A DNA stretch of 64,000 bases from Purpureocillium takamizusanense (Eukaryota > Ascomycota > Sordariomycetes > Hypocreales > Ophiocordycipitaceae). The notes beneath the pieces were generated by a model. It saw nothing but the letters and a program-made list of their open reading frames with translations. It made no database searches and was not told the origin of the DNA. Shown one piece after another: positions 46,994 through 58,614 of this stretch (positions are counted from its first letter, which is position 1; each line of letters begins with the position of its first letter). The stretch covers positions 2,108,001 through 2,172,000 of the forward strand of contig NC_063075.1 of assembly GCF_022605165.1 (NCBI RefSeq), read 5' to 3'. The position numbers and the translations under genes were made by a program.

Positions 46994-47576
46994 CTGCGCA
47001 GTGATGGGAGCCGTGCCAATGCCTGCTCGAATTTCCACGGAGGCAGGCAGCTGAAGCCGCATTTGACTGAGTTTTGGAACAATAAAACACACTTGAACGA
47101 TGGCGATTTCGGTTCCATGACCATGTGTACCTGCAGAAAACGTGGTGAAGGAGCGTGCAGCATGGGACGGGTCACCTCAATTTGGATTCGGTCCCGAGCT
47201 GTCGGTATCGTGCAGCAGGCGGCGCCCAGAGTGTCGGGTGTCCGTGCGTGCAGTGGTGCGCTGTGGAGGCGCTGGATCCGCCGGCCGCCAGCGACTCACA
47301 GCGATCCCGCAGCGCAGTGAAACATCCTGGCCCGAAAAAGGACTATCGGCTGACTCAGCGCGCGCACGACCCACCTCAGATTTTCCTCGTCATCTGGACA
47401 TGGAAATGTTTTGGGCGCGCTCTACCTCACACAGTCTACACTCTACGCGTACTCTTTCCAACCTCACCTCGCAACACTAGGCCCCTGCAGCTCGGTTGAC
47501 CGTCCAGCGCTTCATCCTTCTTGGTGAGCACAAGAACACGAGACGTACCTGGCTTGCTCGTTGCGGCAACATCTCC
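46994..47576. other. Intergenic region upstream of the poly(A) polymerase gene
   Basis: 583 bp; the right end is pyrimidine-rich, as expected for a fungal promoter or leader. No gene recognised. Confidence 0.45.
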
Positions 47577-49892
47577 ATGTCTCGCAACGATGCGCCAGGA
47601 TGGCGCGACGACCGCGGCGGCGGCGGCGGCGGCGACTCCTACCGCCCGGGGCAGAACCAGTCCTCCTACGACAACAGGTGGCGGCCCGGCGACAGCCGTC
47701 AGCACCGTAACGAGGGCTACGACTCCTACCGCGGCCGCGAGTCACATCGCGCACCACCCCACACCGACATGTACCGACCTCAGGTTCCGCAGAGCGACTT
47801 CACCTTCCGAGCACCCCAGCCGTCGAATTCTGAACCTATTCGCTTCACGGCAATCAACGGTCCTCGTGCGAGCGGACCACGCGACAGAAGAGGCGGCGGT
47901 AGACGCGGCGACCGCCGTGGAGGATCGTCGCGCGGGTCTGGCCGTCCGGCTTGGAGGCCGCCGCACCCTGCCGAACGCAAACTGGTCTCGGGCACGGCTA
48001 TTGAGGGTCCTGGCGAGCGCGTAAATGACCCAGATGCCGCGGCCAAGTTCCGAAACTTGGATGAACTTTCAGATGACGACGAAATTGCCATGGACATTTC
48101 TGATCAAGAGCCCGAGTCTGAAGACGAGAACCCAAAGAAACGAATCCGGACGGACAAGACGAGCGAATCGGACAACTCCGTCCCCAAGTGGTCCAATCCC
48201 GATCCCTACACTGCGCTACCCTGTCCAGACGAATCTACGCGCAAGAAGAGGGACATGGTGAAGCTCATTCGCAAGGCCCGCGTGGAGGAGACTAAGCCCA
48301 ACACCGAGTCGCCTCCCGAAGCCGAGAACTTCATCCCCATCGGCATGAGCAGCGATGAGGATGAGGGCGAGGACGAGAAAATCGCGCCAATTGTTGATCT
48401 CCAGCTGCCTGCGCGACCGCCCACGGGCCCCCGTGCCGACCGCTTGGACAGCGCTTCGGCAAGAGCAACCACTGGCGGGGCAGCGTTGCACAACGGCAAC
48501 CCTGTTCAGCCCAACATCGCCGGCGCTACGCAGGATCACTCGGGCCCTCTTGGCTCACGCAAGCGCACCGCTGACGACACCATCAAACCGCCCGATTACG
48601 GCCAGCTGAAGAAGGGCAATATGCGCCCGTCCAAGGGCCTGCTGGTGCCGAACTGGCAGCCCAAAAAGAATGAAGAACCATGCCCGTGGGCCGTGATGGA
48701 TCATTCTGGTGAAAAGAACATTGGCATTCAGTGAGTGAATAGCTCCCCCATGATTTTCTGCACACAAATGGGGTACAAGCAAAACCGCAAAACCCATTTC
48801 TGACCCGTTGCAGGTTGCACAAGGAGATTATTGATTTCTACGAATACGTGCGTCCTCGAGACTTCGAACAGCGCATTCGCACCAGGCTTGTTGAAAATCT
48901 CCAGCGAGCCATGAGACGCGACGGCCGCAACTTTGCTTCGGCTGAGGTGCGCCCATTCGGATCCTTCATGTCCGGCCTGTACCTTCCGACGGCGGACATG
49001 GACCTCGTCGTCTGTTCTGCAAGCTTTATGAGGGGTGGTCCGCCTACGTACCTCAGCGCCAAGAGCTGGCTGTATAAGTTCCAGAAATTTCTCGTTGTCC
49101 AAGACGTGGCGGACGGAGACTCTATTGAAGTCATTGCCCACGCGCGCATCCCGCTGGTCAAGTTTGTGGACAAGGCCACGGGCCTCAAAGTGGACGTGTC
49201 CTTTGAGAACTTGGGCGGCGTGCGAGCTGTCGACACCTTCCTCAAGTGGAAAGAAGACTACCCCGCGATGCCGATTCTTGTTACTGTTGTGAAGCATTTC
49301 TTGCTCATGCGTGGTCTCAACGAGCCCGTCAATGGCGGCATCGGTGGCTTCACGGTCATATGCCTGGTTGTGAGCATGTTGCAGATGAATCCCGAGGTGC
49401 AGAGTCGCACCATCAAACCGGAGCATCACCTCGGCGACTTCCTGTTGGACTTTTTGGACCTCTACGGCCGCCACTTTGAGCACGAGGCGAATGCCATCTC
49501 TCTGACGAGCCCAATCGGATACATCAACAAGGTGAGTTGATTTCAGCCATTCCGTTTTTGGTACCTCTCCATGTGCTGACCAGTCCCTGCAGAACAAGGT
49601 CAAATCGCTAACCTACCGGAACCGTGACCGCCTCTCCATTATTGATCCCAACAATTCTTCCAACGATATCTCGGGTGGCTCATCCAACACCCCGGCGATA
49701 CTGGCACGCTTCCATGATGCCTACTTGACCCTCACGGATCGCATGAATGAGCTGCAACGCCACCCGGGGTCGACCAAGGGTGGCATCCTTGACGTCATTC
49801 TGAGAGGAGACTACTCCTCGTTTCGAATGCAGCGAGCATACCTGAAGCTCGTGCACGAAAAGACCATTGGACCCTGTTCCGACCAGGACTGA
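47577..49892 (+). CDS. Non-canonical poly(A) polymerase, Trf4/Trf5/Cid14 type (TRAMP complex)
   Basis: Three exons (introns 48731-48813 and 49532-49592) give 723 aa. The first 380 residues are disordered, with an RGG-rich segment (RDRRGGGRRGDRRGG) and acidic stretches. The nucleotidyltransferase domain starts near residue 386 (LHKEIIDFYEYVRPRDFEQR). The catalytic motif is FGSFMSGLYLPTADMDLVV with Gly434-Ser435, Asp446 and Asp448, and the third carboxylate is Asp512 in LKVDVSFEN. The PAP-associated domain follows (GGIGGFTVICLVVSMLQMNP, DFLLDFLDLYGRHF). The enzyme adds short oligo(A) tails to nuclear RNAs for exosome decay. The start is the first ATG that fits, in a good context. Confidence 0.94.
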
Positions 49893-50708
49893 GCGAGTCG
49901 TCACTACGGCCTACTTGACTTCAGCATTGCATTGGCATGGCGTTTCGTGTTTCGAGATACCACACGGCGTTGCGATAGAGCTGCATACCAGCCCCCGACG
50001 GATTAGATGATGGACCAGGCGAATGGATTTGAACATGTAGCATAACGATGGCTCACACCATATTGATGGCCGCGATGGCAAAGGGGTTTCTCTGACCTGC
50101 CTTCCGTCTAGGGCCACCTCTCAGGAATTGGGCGAGCCGCCGCACAAGAAAAACTCATTTATTTTGTTCTCTCTGGTGGTGCAGACCGCTAACCGCGGCA
50201 GTGACATGGCGCCGGACGTGCGAACAAGTGCCCACGAGGCGCGCGCTGACTGTTTACAGGGAATTCAAGTCTGTTGCATGGCCGAAGGCGTCTACACACC
50301 TTTCGGTCTTGCGGGATGAGTCAAGCAGCCGGGCTAGTCTCGGCTGTCCTGATATTCGGCCGGTGGCTTCGGTCAACATCTTTCCTCACTGCAATCCTCG
50401 CTGGGCGGGGGTTGCGGAGAGGATACGCGGCCAGAGAGTGCGACCCTGTCGGACGTGAGGGATGAATCATCTGACTCAAGCCCCGTCGAGCCGCCTGCGG
50501 ACTTTATGTGGCTTTCCGGTGACTCGTGTGACCTGCCATTCGACGCGTGGGGAAAGTATATTATCGATACCGCGCCGGAGGGCGGAACGCGATCCGATCC
50601 GAAGCCACAAACCTAATCGCGGATACGCTGGGTTGAAGAAAGCGCCGTCTCGCACCCCTGGACGCGACGCGGCTCGCGGGGCAGAGCGCTTCCAGCCGTA
50701 ACCAAGTC
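49893..50708. other. Intergenic region upstream of the sugar transporter
   Basis: 816 bp. Contains a TATA box at the right side; otherwise nothing recognised. Confidence 0.45.
50557..50563 (+). promoter_or_regulatory. TATA box of the sugar transporter gene
   Basis: TATATTA, about 150 bp upstream of the ATG at 50709. Confidence 0.5.
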
Positions 50709-51347
50709 ATGTATAGAGTCACAAACGTGTACTTTGTCTGCTCTATCGCCGCGCTAGGCAAGTATTCCCCCCTCCACCACCTCTGAGGATGGTGCGAGGA
50801 GTTGGCGATCCAGTGGGCACACGAAAAAATAGCTAACAGCTGGCTCTCCCCTTCTTTGCCGGAGGAGAGCCTCCCAGGGGGAGCCCTCTTCGGGTTCGAC
50901 ATTTCGTCCATGTCAGGCGTGCTGGGCACGCAGGCGTACAAGCGCTTCTTCGGACACCCGACGTCCTTCACGCAGGGGACCATCACGGCGTCGATGCCGG
51001 CGGGGTCTCTGGTCGGGGCGCTGGCGTCGTCGATTACGGCCGACCGGCTGTCGAGGAAGGCGGCGCTGCAGGTGAGCTGCGTGTTCTGGATCGTGGGCAG
51101 CGCGGTGCAGTGCTCGGCGATGGGGGTGGCGATGCTGTGCGTGGGGAGGGCGATTGCGGGGGTGTGCGTCGGGATCACGAGCTCGATTGTGCCCGTGTAT
51201 CAGTCTGAAGTTGCGCCGAAAGAGATACGAGGCCGGGTGGTGAGGTGAGTAGAGCTTCTTTCTTCTTCTTCTTCTTCTCTTACTCTTGGTGCTGTCTTCG
51301 CATGCGCACTTTCTTAGGTGGTGGCGGTAGCGGCTGTTGTGAGGGTC

Positions 51348-51406
<59 letters not shown>

Positions 51407-53222
51407 GCTCACAAGCCCGCAAACGAAACAGTAGCCGGTCAAGGCAAACTGACAACGCTTCCCAAGCCTCCAGCAGTGGGCCATCACCTGGGGCATCCTG
51501 ATACAGTTCTTTATCCAGTACGGCGTCGCGGAGGGCGTGTCGGGCGGGCCGCGCGACCCGGGGCAGTCGACGGCGGCGTTCCGCATACCCTGGGCGGTGC
51601 AGATGGTGCCGGCCGTGGCGCTCTTCGCGGGCCTCTGCTTTTGCCCGCAGTCGCCGCGCTGGCTGGCGTCGCGGGACCGCTGGCACGAGGCGCTCTTGGT
51701 GCTGGGCGCGCTGCACGAGGGCACCTACGGGCGGACCCCTGGCGGCGGAGGTGACGGCGGCGGGCGCATGGCGATCCACGACCCGCGAGTGAGGGCGCAG
51801 TACCGGGAGATCGAGGACGCGCTGCGCTTCGAGCGCGAGCAGGCGGACGGGAGCTTCGCAGCGCTGATCAGGGGCCGGATGGTGCGGCGGGTGGTCCTGG
51901 GCATGAGCATCCAGGCGTGGAGCCAGCTGTGCGGGATGAACATTATGATGTGTGGGTTTTGCCCTTTGGCTCTCTCTGTCCCTCCTTTCTTTGTTCACTG
52001 CTCTCTTGCCCAGAGGACATTCGCGCTTTTGATGTGGCTGCGCTGACGATATGGCTGGGGGGCGGCGGCTACGACGGCAGATTATATCGTGTACGTGATG
52101 GAGGGCGCCGAGATTGGATCCCCTCTCCTGACCGCGTCGATTCAGTACGTCATCAACGTCGTGCTGACACTGCCGGCGATTTTGTTTCTCGACAAATGGG
52201 GTCGACGGCCGTCGCTCGTCATCGGCTCCTTTCTCATGATGACCTACCTATTTATATCGGGTGAGCACCCCTTGTTTCCCCCCCTTCTCCCCTTACCACT
52301 CTTGTTACGGCTGGTTGGAAAGAAAAAGGTAACATGGGCTCACCGCGATATCACGTTCAGGCGCACTACAGCACCACTACGGGCGTCCCAATACAATGGC
52401 AACGGCCACGCCGGGCAACATGGACATCAGCTGGGTGGTCGTGGGCAACCGCGGGGCGTCGTGGGCCATTGTCGTGAGCTCGTACCTGTTCGTGGCGACG
52501 TTTGCGACGACCTGGGGGCCTACGTCGTGGACGTACCCGGCGGAGATATTCCCGTCGCGGATCCGCGCCAGGGCCGTGAGCGTGTGCACGGCGACAAACT
52601 GGCTGTTCAACACGGTGCTCGCGTTTGCGGTGCCGCCGCTGTGTGAGTGACAATAACAACTTGGCAAGACTACTACGGGACGGCGGCCCCGGTGGTCGAT
52701 TTTCCTTGGACTGTAGTACAGCAACGCTGACTCGCAGGTGTTCGTCCCTCCTCACCAGTGTGGCACGTCAAGTGAGAAATGTGTGCTCTCACGTCACGGG
52801 TATAACATTCGCTGACCTGTGGCTGGCAGCTACAAGACATATTACATATTCGGCTCCTGTAAGTTCTCCAGTACACCACCCCCTCGTTGCAGACGTCACG
52901 AAGTGGAGGAAGGGATGGCGAGAGGCTCATTCCGTTGTGGCTGGCTATCTGACCCGATATCTGAGCAGTCAACGCAGCCGCCTTCTTGCACATGCTCCTC
53001 ATGGCGCACGAGACCAAGGGGTACACGCTCGAGGAGATGGACGACGTGTTCGACCGGGGAGGACACGCGTGGGAGAGGAAGAAGGCGCCCGCGAGCCGGC
53101 TGGAGGCCATGCAGACGCTCATGGAGGAGGCCCCGAACGTGCAGCCCCCGGGGAGGCGCAACACCCGCGAAAAGTCGGGCCTACCCTGCACGGCGCTCGA
53201 GGAGGAGGTGGCACACGCGTGA
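50709..53222 (+). CDS. MFS sugar (hexose-type) transporter
   Basis: Seven exons give 547 aa (introns 50758-50877, 51245-51466, 51952-52080, 52261-52360, 52641-52829, 52859-52968). Family landmarks are GGALFGFDISSMSG, VGRAIAGVCVGITSSIVPVY, SEVAPKEIRGRVVSLQQWA, CPQSPRWLASRDR, DKWGRRPSLVIGS, SYLFVATFATTWGPTSW and YPAEIFPSRIRARAVSV, giving about twelve membrane helices. A Gly-rich insert lies in the central loop. The tail has HETKGYTLEEMDDVFD, usual for fungal hexose carriers. Proton-coupled uptake of a monosaccharide is likely; the sugar is not predictable. Oddities: intron 1 uses a GC donor, intron 2 holds a long (AG)n tract, and exon 6 is only 29 bp. Confidence 0.9.
50758..50877 (+). other. 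GC-AG intron of the sugar transporter gene
   Basis: The donor reads TAG then GCAAGT, the usual context of rare GC donors, and the acceptor is CCTCCCAG. Removing 120 bp joins SIAAL to GGALFGFD in frame, exactly as the family requires. No GT donor nearby keeps the frame. Confidence 0.75.
51351..51405 (+). repeat. (AG)n microsatellite, about 27 units, inside an intron
   Basis: 55 bp of uninterrupted AG repeats in intron 2 of the sugar transporter gene; a TTC-repeat tract lies at about 51256-51279 in the same intron. Their complementary purine/pyrimidine bias could affect RNA folding or assembly quality. Confidence 0.95.
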
Positions 53223-54365
53223 GGCGGAGTTTGCTGAGCACGCAGGAACGGAGAAGAAGGAGTGGGTGGCTATCCGGGAGGGTGCTGGTGGTTCGCGAGG
53301 AATGTGGGCGACTCTGGTGTGATCGCAAGACGTCGTCCCCAAAAGGGGCCTTGATAGCTCGCTATCCATTCAACATTTGGGCCTCTGAAAAAGGTCGGCT
53401 GTGTACTGGCAGAGCCGTGAAGTCGTGAGCCGTGACCCAGGAAGCAAGCCCTGTGCCATGGACAGGGTGCACATATGAGCGTGTAAGTGGCCCAACCTAC
53501 GTAGAGTAAGGGGCCGCCGGGTCTCCCTAGTCGCCAACGTCTGGTGGTTGCCTGGGAGTTGACAGCTACTTTACTCATGGGTCGTCTTACAACTTCATAA
53601 TCCTGAGGCCGCTATCAACTCGAGTTCGAATTGGCCACTCTTGTTCCCTTGGGCTGTTATCGGCGTGTGCGTGGAGACGTGGGCGCACCGCTCTCTGACC
53701 GGGCGACTTCGGCGTCGGGCCTCCGCAGCGGGCCGCCGTGGAGGAGCAGGTGAGGGGGAGGGAAGAGGAGAAGGAGGATGGAGCTGGCTGGATAGCCGCC
53801 CCGCTGGTGACCCCCACGGATGGTTGATGGCTTCTTGTCCCTGGTGGCACCAGGACAACAAGTGTGCTTCACGACGCCATTTGTCCGGGCCAAGGGGGGG
53901 AGGGGGTGTCGCTCGGGAAGCGAGTGCGGTGCCGATGCCGGCTGGCGGCGTGTGTGAGGTGTGGGTGGTTGTAAAGAGGTGACTTCTAGAAGCTGAGTGT
54001 GTCTTCTTGGCGGCCTTGCACTTGCCCCTAGGTAGTGTTAGGCACTGGCCGGCCGCTCGCTGGCGACGGGGGCTGTAGTGGCAGGCACAGGCCAGGGCCG
54101 CGGGCGCTCAGGGTCGGCTGCCCCTCCACGCCTCACCCACTCACTGTAGCCAAAGAATGGAGGGCGTGCCCCTCACCAGCATCATCGCGGCGGGGACTCA
54201 AGGCCGCCCGCCCGCAGGAGCAAAGAACACCAGGGCATCCACGCCGACGGCAAACACCATGGGTCACCACTAAATCGCTGCTGTCCTTCCTTCTTTCCTC
54301 TCCTTCTATAAACTCCTTTGCATTGAACCACCTTCACCTTCATCTCGCAAGCGACACTGCCCGCC
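53223..54365. other. Intergenic region, no supportable gene
   Basis: 1.1 kb between the sugar transporter and D-serine dehydratase. A TATAAAC at 54307-54313 lies only 53 bp before the dehydratase ATG, and a pyrimidine-rich run precedes it. Confidence 0.45.
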
Positions 54366-55973
54366 ATGTCGCCGCTCGACTTCTATCCCGCCTCGCCCAA
54401 GGAGGCGCTGGCCAAGCAGTACGTGGGCAAGTCGATCCGCGATGTGCCCACGCCCGCCGCCGTCCTCGACGTGTCAGCCGCGCGCCGAAACTGCAATCGC
54501 ATGCTGCAGGCTTGCGAGCAGCTCGACCTGGGATGGCGCGCCCACGTCAAGACGCACAAGGTAAGTTGTGCCGACCAGCTCACATCTACCCTCTCTTCGA
54601 GTTCCTATGCGCCCTATCCCGCCTCTTCATCACCGCTCCTAGGCTTTTCTTTCTCATTGGCAAGGGCGTTCTGACACGGATAGACTGTCGAATTGACGCG
54701 CCTTCAAGTCGGCGATGATGCCAAGCGCCCAGCCAACCTGGTAGCCTCGACGCTGGCCGAGGCCGAGTTCCTCGTTCCCCTCCTTCAGGAGTACCGGAGC
54801 CAGGGCCGGCGCGTGAACGTGAGTGCCCACGACCGTCCGCTCATCCATTCGATGCGTCTTCTGACGAGCGGTCTTTAGATCATGTATGGCCTGCCCTTCC
54901 CGAAAAACGCCCTCTCCCGCTTCGCTGCCATCGCCAAGGCCCTCGGTGAGGGAGGCGTGTCCATCCTGCTCGACGACCCGGCTCAGCTGCCCATCGCGTC
55001 TCAGATAAAGGAGCTGTCCGGTGTGGCGCCACATGCCTACATCAAGGTCGACATGGGTGGGCGCCGGGCTGGCATCCCCGTCGACAGCGCGCAGTTTGCA
55101 ACTGTGACAGAGGCTGCTCTCGACGCTCACAGCCAAGGAAGCATCATCCTCTCGGGCATGTATTCCCACGCCGGGCACTCGTACGGCGGGGACAGCCGCG
55201 CGGCAGCCATCAAGATGATGGGTGCTGAGCTCAGCGCTCTGCTGGACGGGGCGGATCGCGTGCGCAGCAAGGCTGCCGAGAAGGGCACTGCCAATCCTCC
55301 ATCGTTGACTCTGTCGGCTGGAGCGTCGCCGACCGCCCTATCAGTGCAGAACTTAGTGTCTGGCAAGCATGGCGACGACGATGTCACCCCGGAGCTGCAG
55401 ACCGAAGTCGACTCCCTGAATGCGCTGCTCAAGACGATCAGGGACAGGAAGCACGGCGTCGAGATCCACGCTGGCGTGTACCCGACGCTCGACCTACAGC
55501 AGCTCGCGGCACACAGCATCAAAGCCACACACCTGTCCTGGGGCGACGTTGCCTTTACCCTGCTCGCCGAGGTGCACAGCATCTATCCCGGCCGCGGTGC
55601 CGACGGCACGGACGAGGGCCTCGTGGGCGCGGGATGCATCGCCCTGGGCCGGGAGACGTGCAAAGCCTACAAGGGCATGGCTATCCCGACGCCTTGGGGC
55701 CGCGAGGGCGTCGAGCTGCCGACATGTGATGTGGAGGACTACACGGGGTGGATGGTCGGCTGGGTATCTCAAGAGCACGGAATCCTCCAGTGGCGCTCTG
55801 GCAGTAAGACGCAGGTTGCGGAGGCTGACAAGAAGCTTGAGGTTGGACAGAAGCTGAGACTGTGGCCGAACCACGCATGCATCACGGGTAGCCACTTTGG
55901 TTGGTACTTTGTGGTGGACGAGGACAAGGGGGATGAGATTGTGGACATTTGGGTCCGCACGAGGGGGTGGTAG
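54366..55973 (+). CDS. D-serine dehydratase (DSD1 type, PLP- and zinc-dependent)
   Basis: Three exons (introns 54561-54683 and 54819-54878) give 474 aa. The fold-type III alanine-racemase-like domain shows DVPTPAAVLDVSAARRNC and RAHVKTHKTVELT, with the PLP lysine at Lys62. Further blocks are IMYGLPFPKNALSR, YIKVDMGGRRAGI, GMYSHAGHSYG, SAGASPTALSV, EIHAGVYPTLDLQQ. The zinc ligands of eukaryotic D-serine dehydratase appear as His442 and Cys444 in PNHACITGSHF. The enzyme converts D-serine to pyruvate and ammonia by way of 2-aminoacrylate; D-threonine may also be used. Length is close to the yeast enzyme (428 aa), with small inserts. Its neighbours are a keto-acid aldolase and RidA. Confidence 0.93.
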
Positions 55974-57183
55974 ACGACGATCGGAAAGACGAAAGCAGAA
56001 AGCAAAAGGCATGGCATGGCGCTCATGAATAGAGAAAGAATGAAGCCGCTCCGGCCGCGAGCATTGACCAGTGCAGCGTCTTCCACGAACGAGGTGCTCG
56101 AGCGAGCGCCTCTTGGCCTTGGCCCTGTGCGGCTGCGGGAGGCGTCGACAGCTGGAGGCTTGTTAGACGGCGACCCCCACGTGGAGGCTCCAGCTGCCCG
56201 TCGTCGAAAGGAGGCGCCCGAACATGCACGGGGCCGCCGCCAACCCATTTGGTTGCTGGCCGCAACTCCCACCAACCAAACAGGTGGCCTGCGCTGCGCT
56301 CGGGGAGGCCCGTAATAAGTCCCGATTGGCGAGGTGCTTGCTTGATGCAGTGAGATGGATGCACGTCAGTCGACGTCTAATCGGGATCTGAGGGTTGGAA
56401 CGTTACGTGAAGAGTGTCTGTCTCTGTCGATGAACCGACTCGACGATGGCGGCATCATGGCGACAGGACAGGGGCCAGCCAGGCCGGAGCCTCGACCTGA
56501 CTCCGTGCGTGCATATCAAAGCAGTAACATGGACATCAACAGCAGCGGCAGCGGCATCAGCAGCAATTCCGTGAATTGTCGGTCGGGTGGCAGTCAATAT
56601 GTTTCCTCCGGCCTGTCTGCATGGACAATAGCAAGCCAGCATCCCCCCCTTCCCTTCGCACTATGCGGCCGATCCCTCACAAAGGGGCGGCGGCAGGTTG
56701 GGGGCCGTCGTCAATGCGGAGGCGGGCGGCGAACCCGGCGCGTACAGCATACGTGGGGGGCCATCCGCCACCACGTTTGCTCATCGAGGGGTAATGAACA
56801 AAAACCTAACGCCATTATGCATATTGCATGGGTTGATCAAACACGCGCGCCAGAGGAGACTCCGATCCGGGGCCTCGAGCGTGGGATGATGGCACCCGGC
56901 ATTGGCGAACCGGCTGGCCTTCTAGATCCTTTCTGCGGCTATCCGATGCCGGTATCTACGGACGTGGGGAGCTGAACAACAAACAAGCTTTCAACTGCCT
57001 GCCTGCTCTGTTCTCTTCTCCTCCGTGCCGTTCTCCTCCTTGTCCCTTTGTTCTTTCCCCCAGATACATCTTGTACGTTGTGCGCGCGTGCAAGGCCGTC
57101 GAGAAGACCCAAGTTCGCTCACCAGTCACCATCAGGTCGGCTTGCGAAGACTCAACTCAACGCTCCCCCTCTCCGCATTCATC
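55974..57183. other. Intergenic region, no supportable gene
   Basis: 1.2 kb between two plus-strand genes. The last 180 bp are rich in TTCTCC-type pyrimidine runs, expected for a promoter or leader of the aldolase gene. Confidence 0.45.
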
Positions 57184-58353
57184 ATGTCTCCCGTTGCTAC
57201 CAGCCCGCGCCAAAACGGGAACGGCACGGTGTCGTCGTCGTCGTCGCCCGTCCGCCCGCTGCACCGCGGCATCTACGTGCCCACGGTAGCCTTCTTCGAC
57301 CCGGACACGGACGAGCTGGACCTCAAGGCCACGGCGCGACACGCGACCCGGCTGGCCGGCTCGGGCATCGCGGGCCTCGCGGTGCAGGGCTCCAACGGCG
57401 AGGCGGTGCACCTCCTGCCGCACGAGCGCTCCCTCGTCACCAAGACGACGCGGGCGGCGCTCGACGCCGCGGGCCACACCGACATGCCCCTACTTGTGGG
57501 CTGCGGCGCGCAGTCGACTGTGGAGACGGTCGCGCTGTGCCGGCAGGCGGCCGCCGACGGGGGCGACTACGCGCTCGTCCTGCCGCCGAGCTACTACGCC
57601 GGCCTGTTCGCGGCGGACGGAGCGACCGTCCTCGACTACTTCACGGGCGTGGCCGACGCGTCGCCCATCCCCATCGTCGTGTACAACTACCCCGGCGCGA
57701 CGCCCGGCATCGACGTCAACTCGGACGTGCTCATCGAACTCAGCCGCCACGCCAACATTGCGGGCTGCAAGTTCACCTGCGGCAACACGGGCAAGCTGGG
57801 CCGCGTCGCCGCGGCGGTACGGAGGCGCCACCAGCAGCACCCGCACCAGCAGCACCGTCGGCGTGAAACAGCCGCCACCGCTGACGACGATGACGAGGAG
57901 AGGGACGGCGAGGGGGAGAGCGGCTTCCTCTGCTTCGCTGGGTCTGCCGACTTCACCGTCGCCTCGTACGCGGCGGGCGCGGCGGGCGTCATCGGCGGTC
58001 TGGGCAACGTGGCGCCGCGGAGCTGCGTGCGGCTGTTTGAGCTGTGCGAGCAGGAGGCTGCCGCCCCTCGAGCTGGAGCTGGCAGCGAAGAGCGCGCGAG
58101 GACGACGACGACGACGACGACAAAGGATGAGGTGAACGCGGTGCAGGAGGTGCTGGCGCGCGGCGACTGGGTGTGCATCCAGACGGGCGTCTTGGGCGTC
58201 AAGGAGGCGCTGCGGGCGTTTTACGGCTACGGCGGGTGGGCGAGGAGGCCGCTGCCGAGGCCGAACGAGGCGGCGAGGGACAAGATTGTCGAGGGGCTGC
58301 GCGAGCTGGTGGACATGGAGAAGGGGCTTGAGGCCAAGAAGGCGGCAGCGTGA
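57184..58353 (+). CDS. DapA-family class I aldolase (2-keto-3-deoxy-sugar-acid / hydroxy-oxoglutarate aldolase type)
   Basis: Single exon, 389 aa, starting at 57184. Conserved features are RGIYVPTVAFFDPDTDELD, QGSNGEAVHL, DYALVLPPSYYAG, Tyr167 in PIVVYNYPGATPGID, and the Schiff-base Lys196 in AGCKFTCGNTGKL. The end GDWVCIQTGVLGVKEAL and FYGYGGWARRPLPR matches the fungal group that includes L-threo-3-deoxy-hexulosonate aldolase of D-galacturonate catabolism. That enzyme yields pyruvate plus an aldehyde; the true substrate here is open. Two low-complexity inserts set it apart: residues about 213-247 (His/Gln, then Asp/Glu) and about 291-314 (Ala/Gly, then Thr7), making it about 70 residues longer than usual. 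Confidence 0.88.
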   Translation: MSPVATSPRQNGNGTVSSSSSPVRPLHRGIYVPTVAFFDPDTDELDLKATARHATRLAGSGIAGLAVQGSNGEAVHLLPHERSLVTKTTRAALDAAGHTDMPLLVGCGAQSTVETVALCRQAAADGGDYALVLPPSYYAGLFAADGATVLDYFTGVADASPIPIVVYNYPGATPGIDVNSDVLIELSRHANIAGCKFTCGNTGKLGRVAAAVRRRHQQHPHQQHRRRETAATADDDDEERDGEGESGFLCFAGSADFTVASYAAGAAGVIGGLGNVAPRSCVRLFELCEQEAAAPRAGAGSEERARTTTTTTTKDEVNAVQEVLARGDWVCIQTGVLGVKEALRAFYGYGGWARRPLPRPNEAARDKIVEGLRELVDMEKGLEAKKAAA

Positions 58354-58614
58354 TGGGGGAGGCAATTGGTTGGGTGGTGATGTTTATCAGCCGAATACGA
58401 AGCTTTTATGCACGTAGCGCAATATTCGAATATTCGAGGTCAATGGTCGAGTGATGACGGCCCTTGGATGATTTCACGTAAATGTTGCAGCTGAGTATTT
58501 CGCCTTCACAGATTCAATGGAACGGACCGCTCGTGAGTTTTGTTCAATGTATTTTATTTATTTTGTTGGTCTTTTATCGGCCCCCACCCCTTTTTATTTC
58601 CTTGATCCCTGCGC
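58354..58614. other. Convergent 3' region (aldolase / RidA)
   Basis: 261 bp between two stop codons; contains AT-rich sequence with ATTCGAATATTCGA, a short palindromic string. Probably both 3' UTRs. Confidence 0.45.

Noticed and set aside
48728..49603. 291-codon open frame on the minus strand
   Set aside because: Antisense to the catalytic exon of the poly(A) polymerase; no recognisable motif.
50913..51998. 361-codon open frame on the minus strand
   Set aside because: It is antisense to the sugar transporter, is Arg/His/Pro-rich with no motif, and includes the simple repeats of an intron. It reflects GC-rich codon use on the other strand.
57490..58365. 291-codon open frame on the minus strand
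   Set aside because: Antisense to the aldolase, Arg/Pro-rich, and no domain; the plus-strand frame has clear catalytic residues.
58430..58450. Short palindrome ATTCGAATATTCGA as an operator
   Set aside because: It lies between two convergent stop codons, where a promoter element is unlikely; more likely part of the 3' UTRs.
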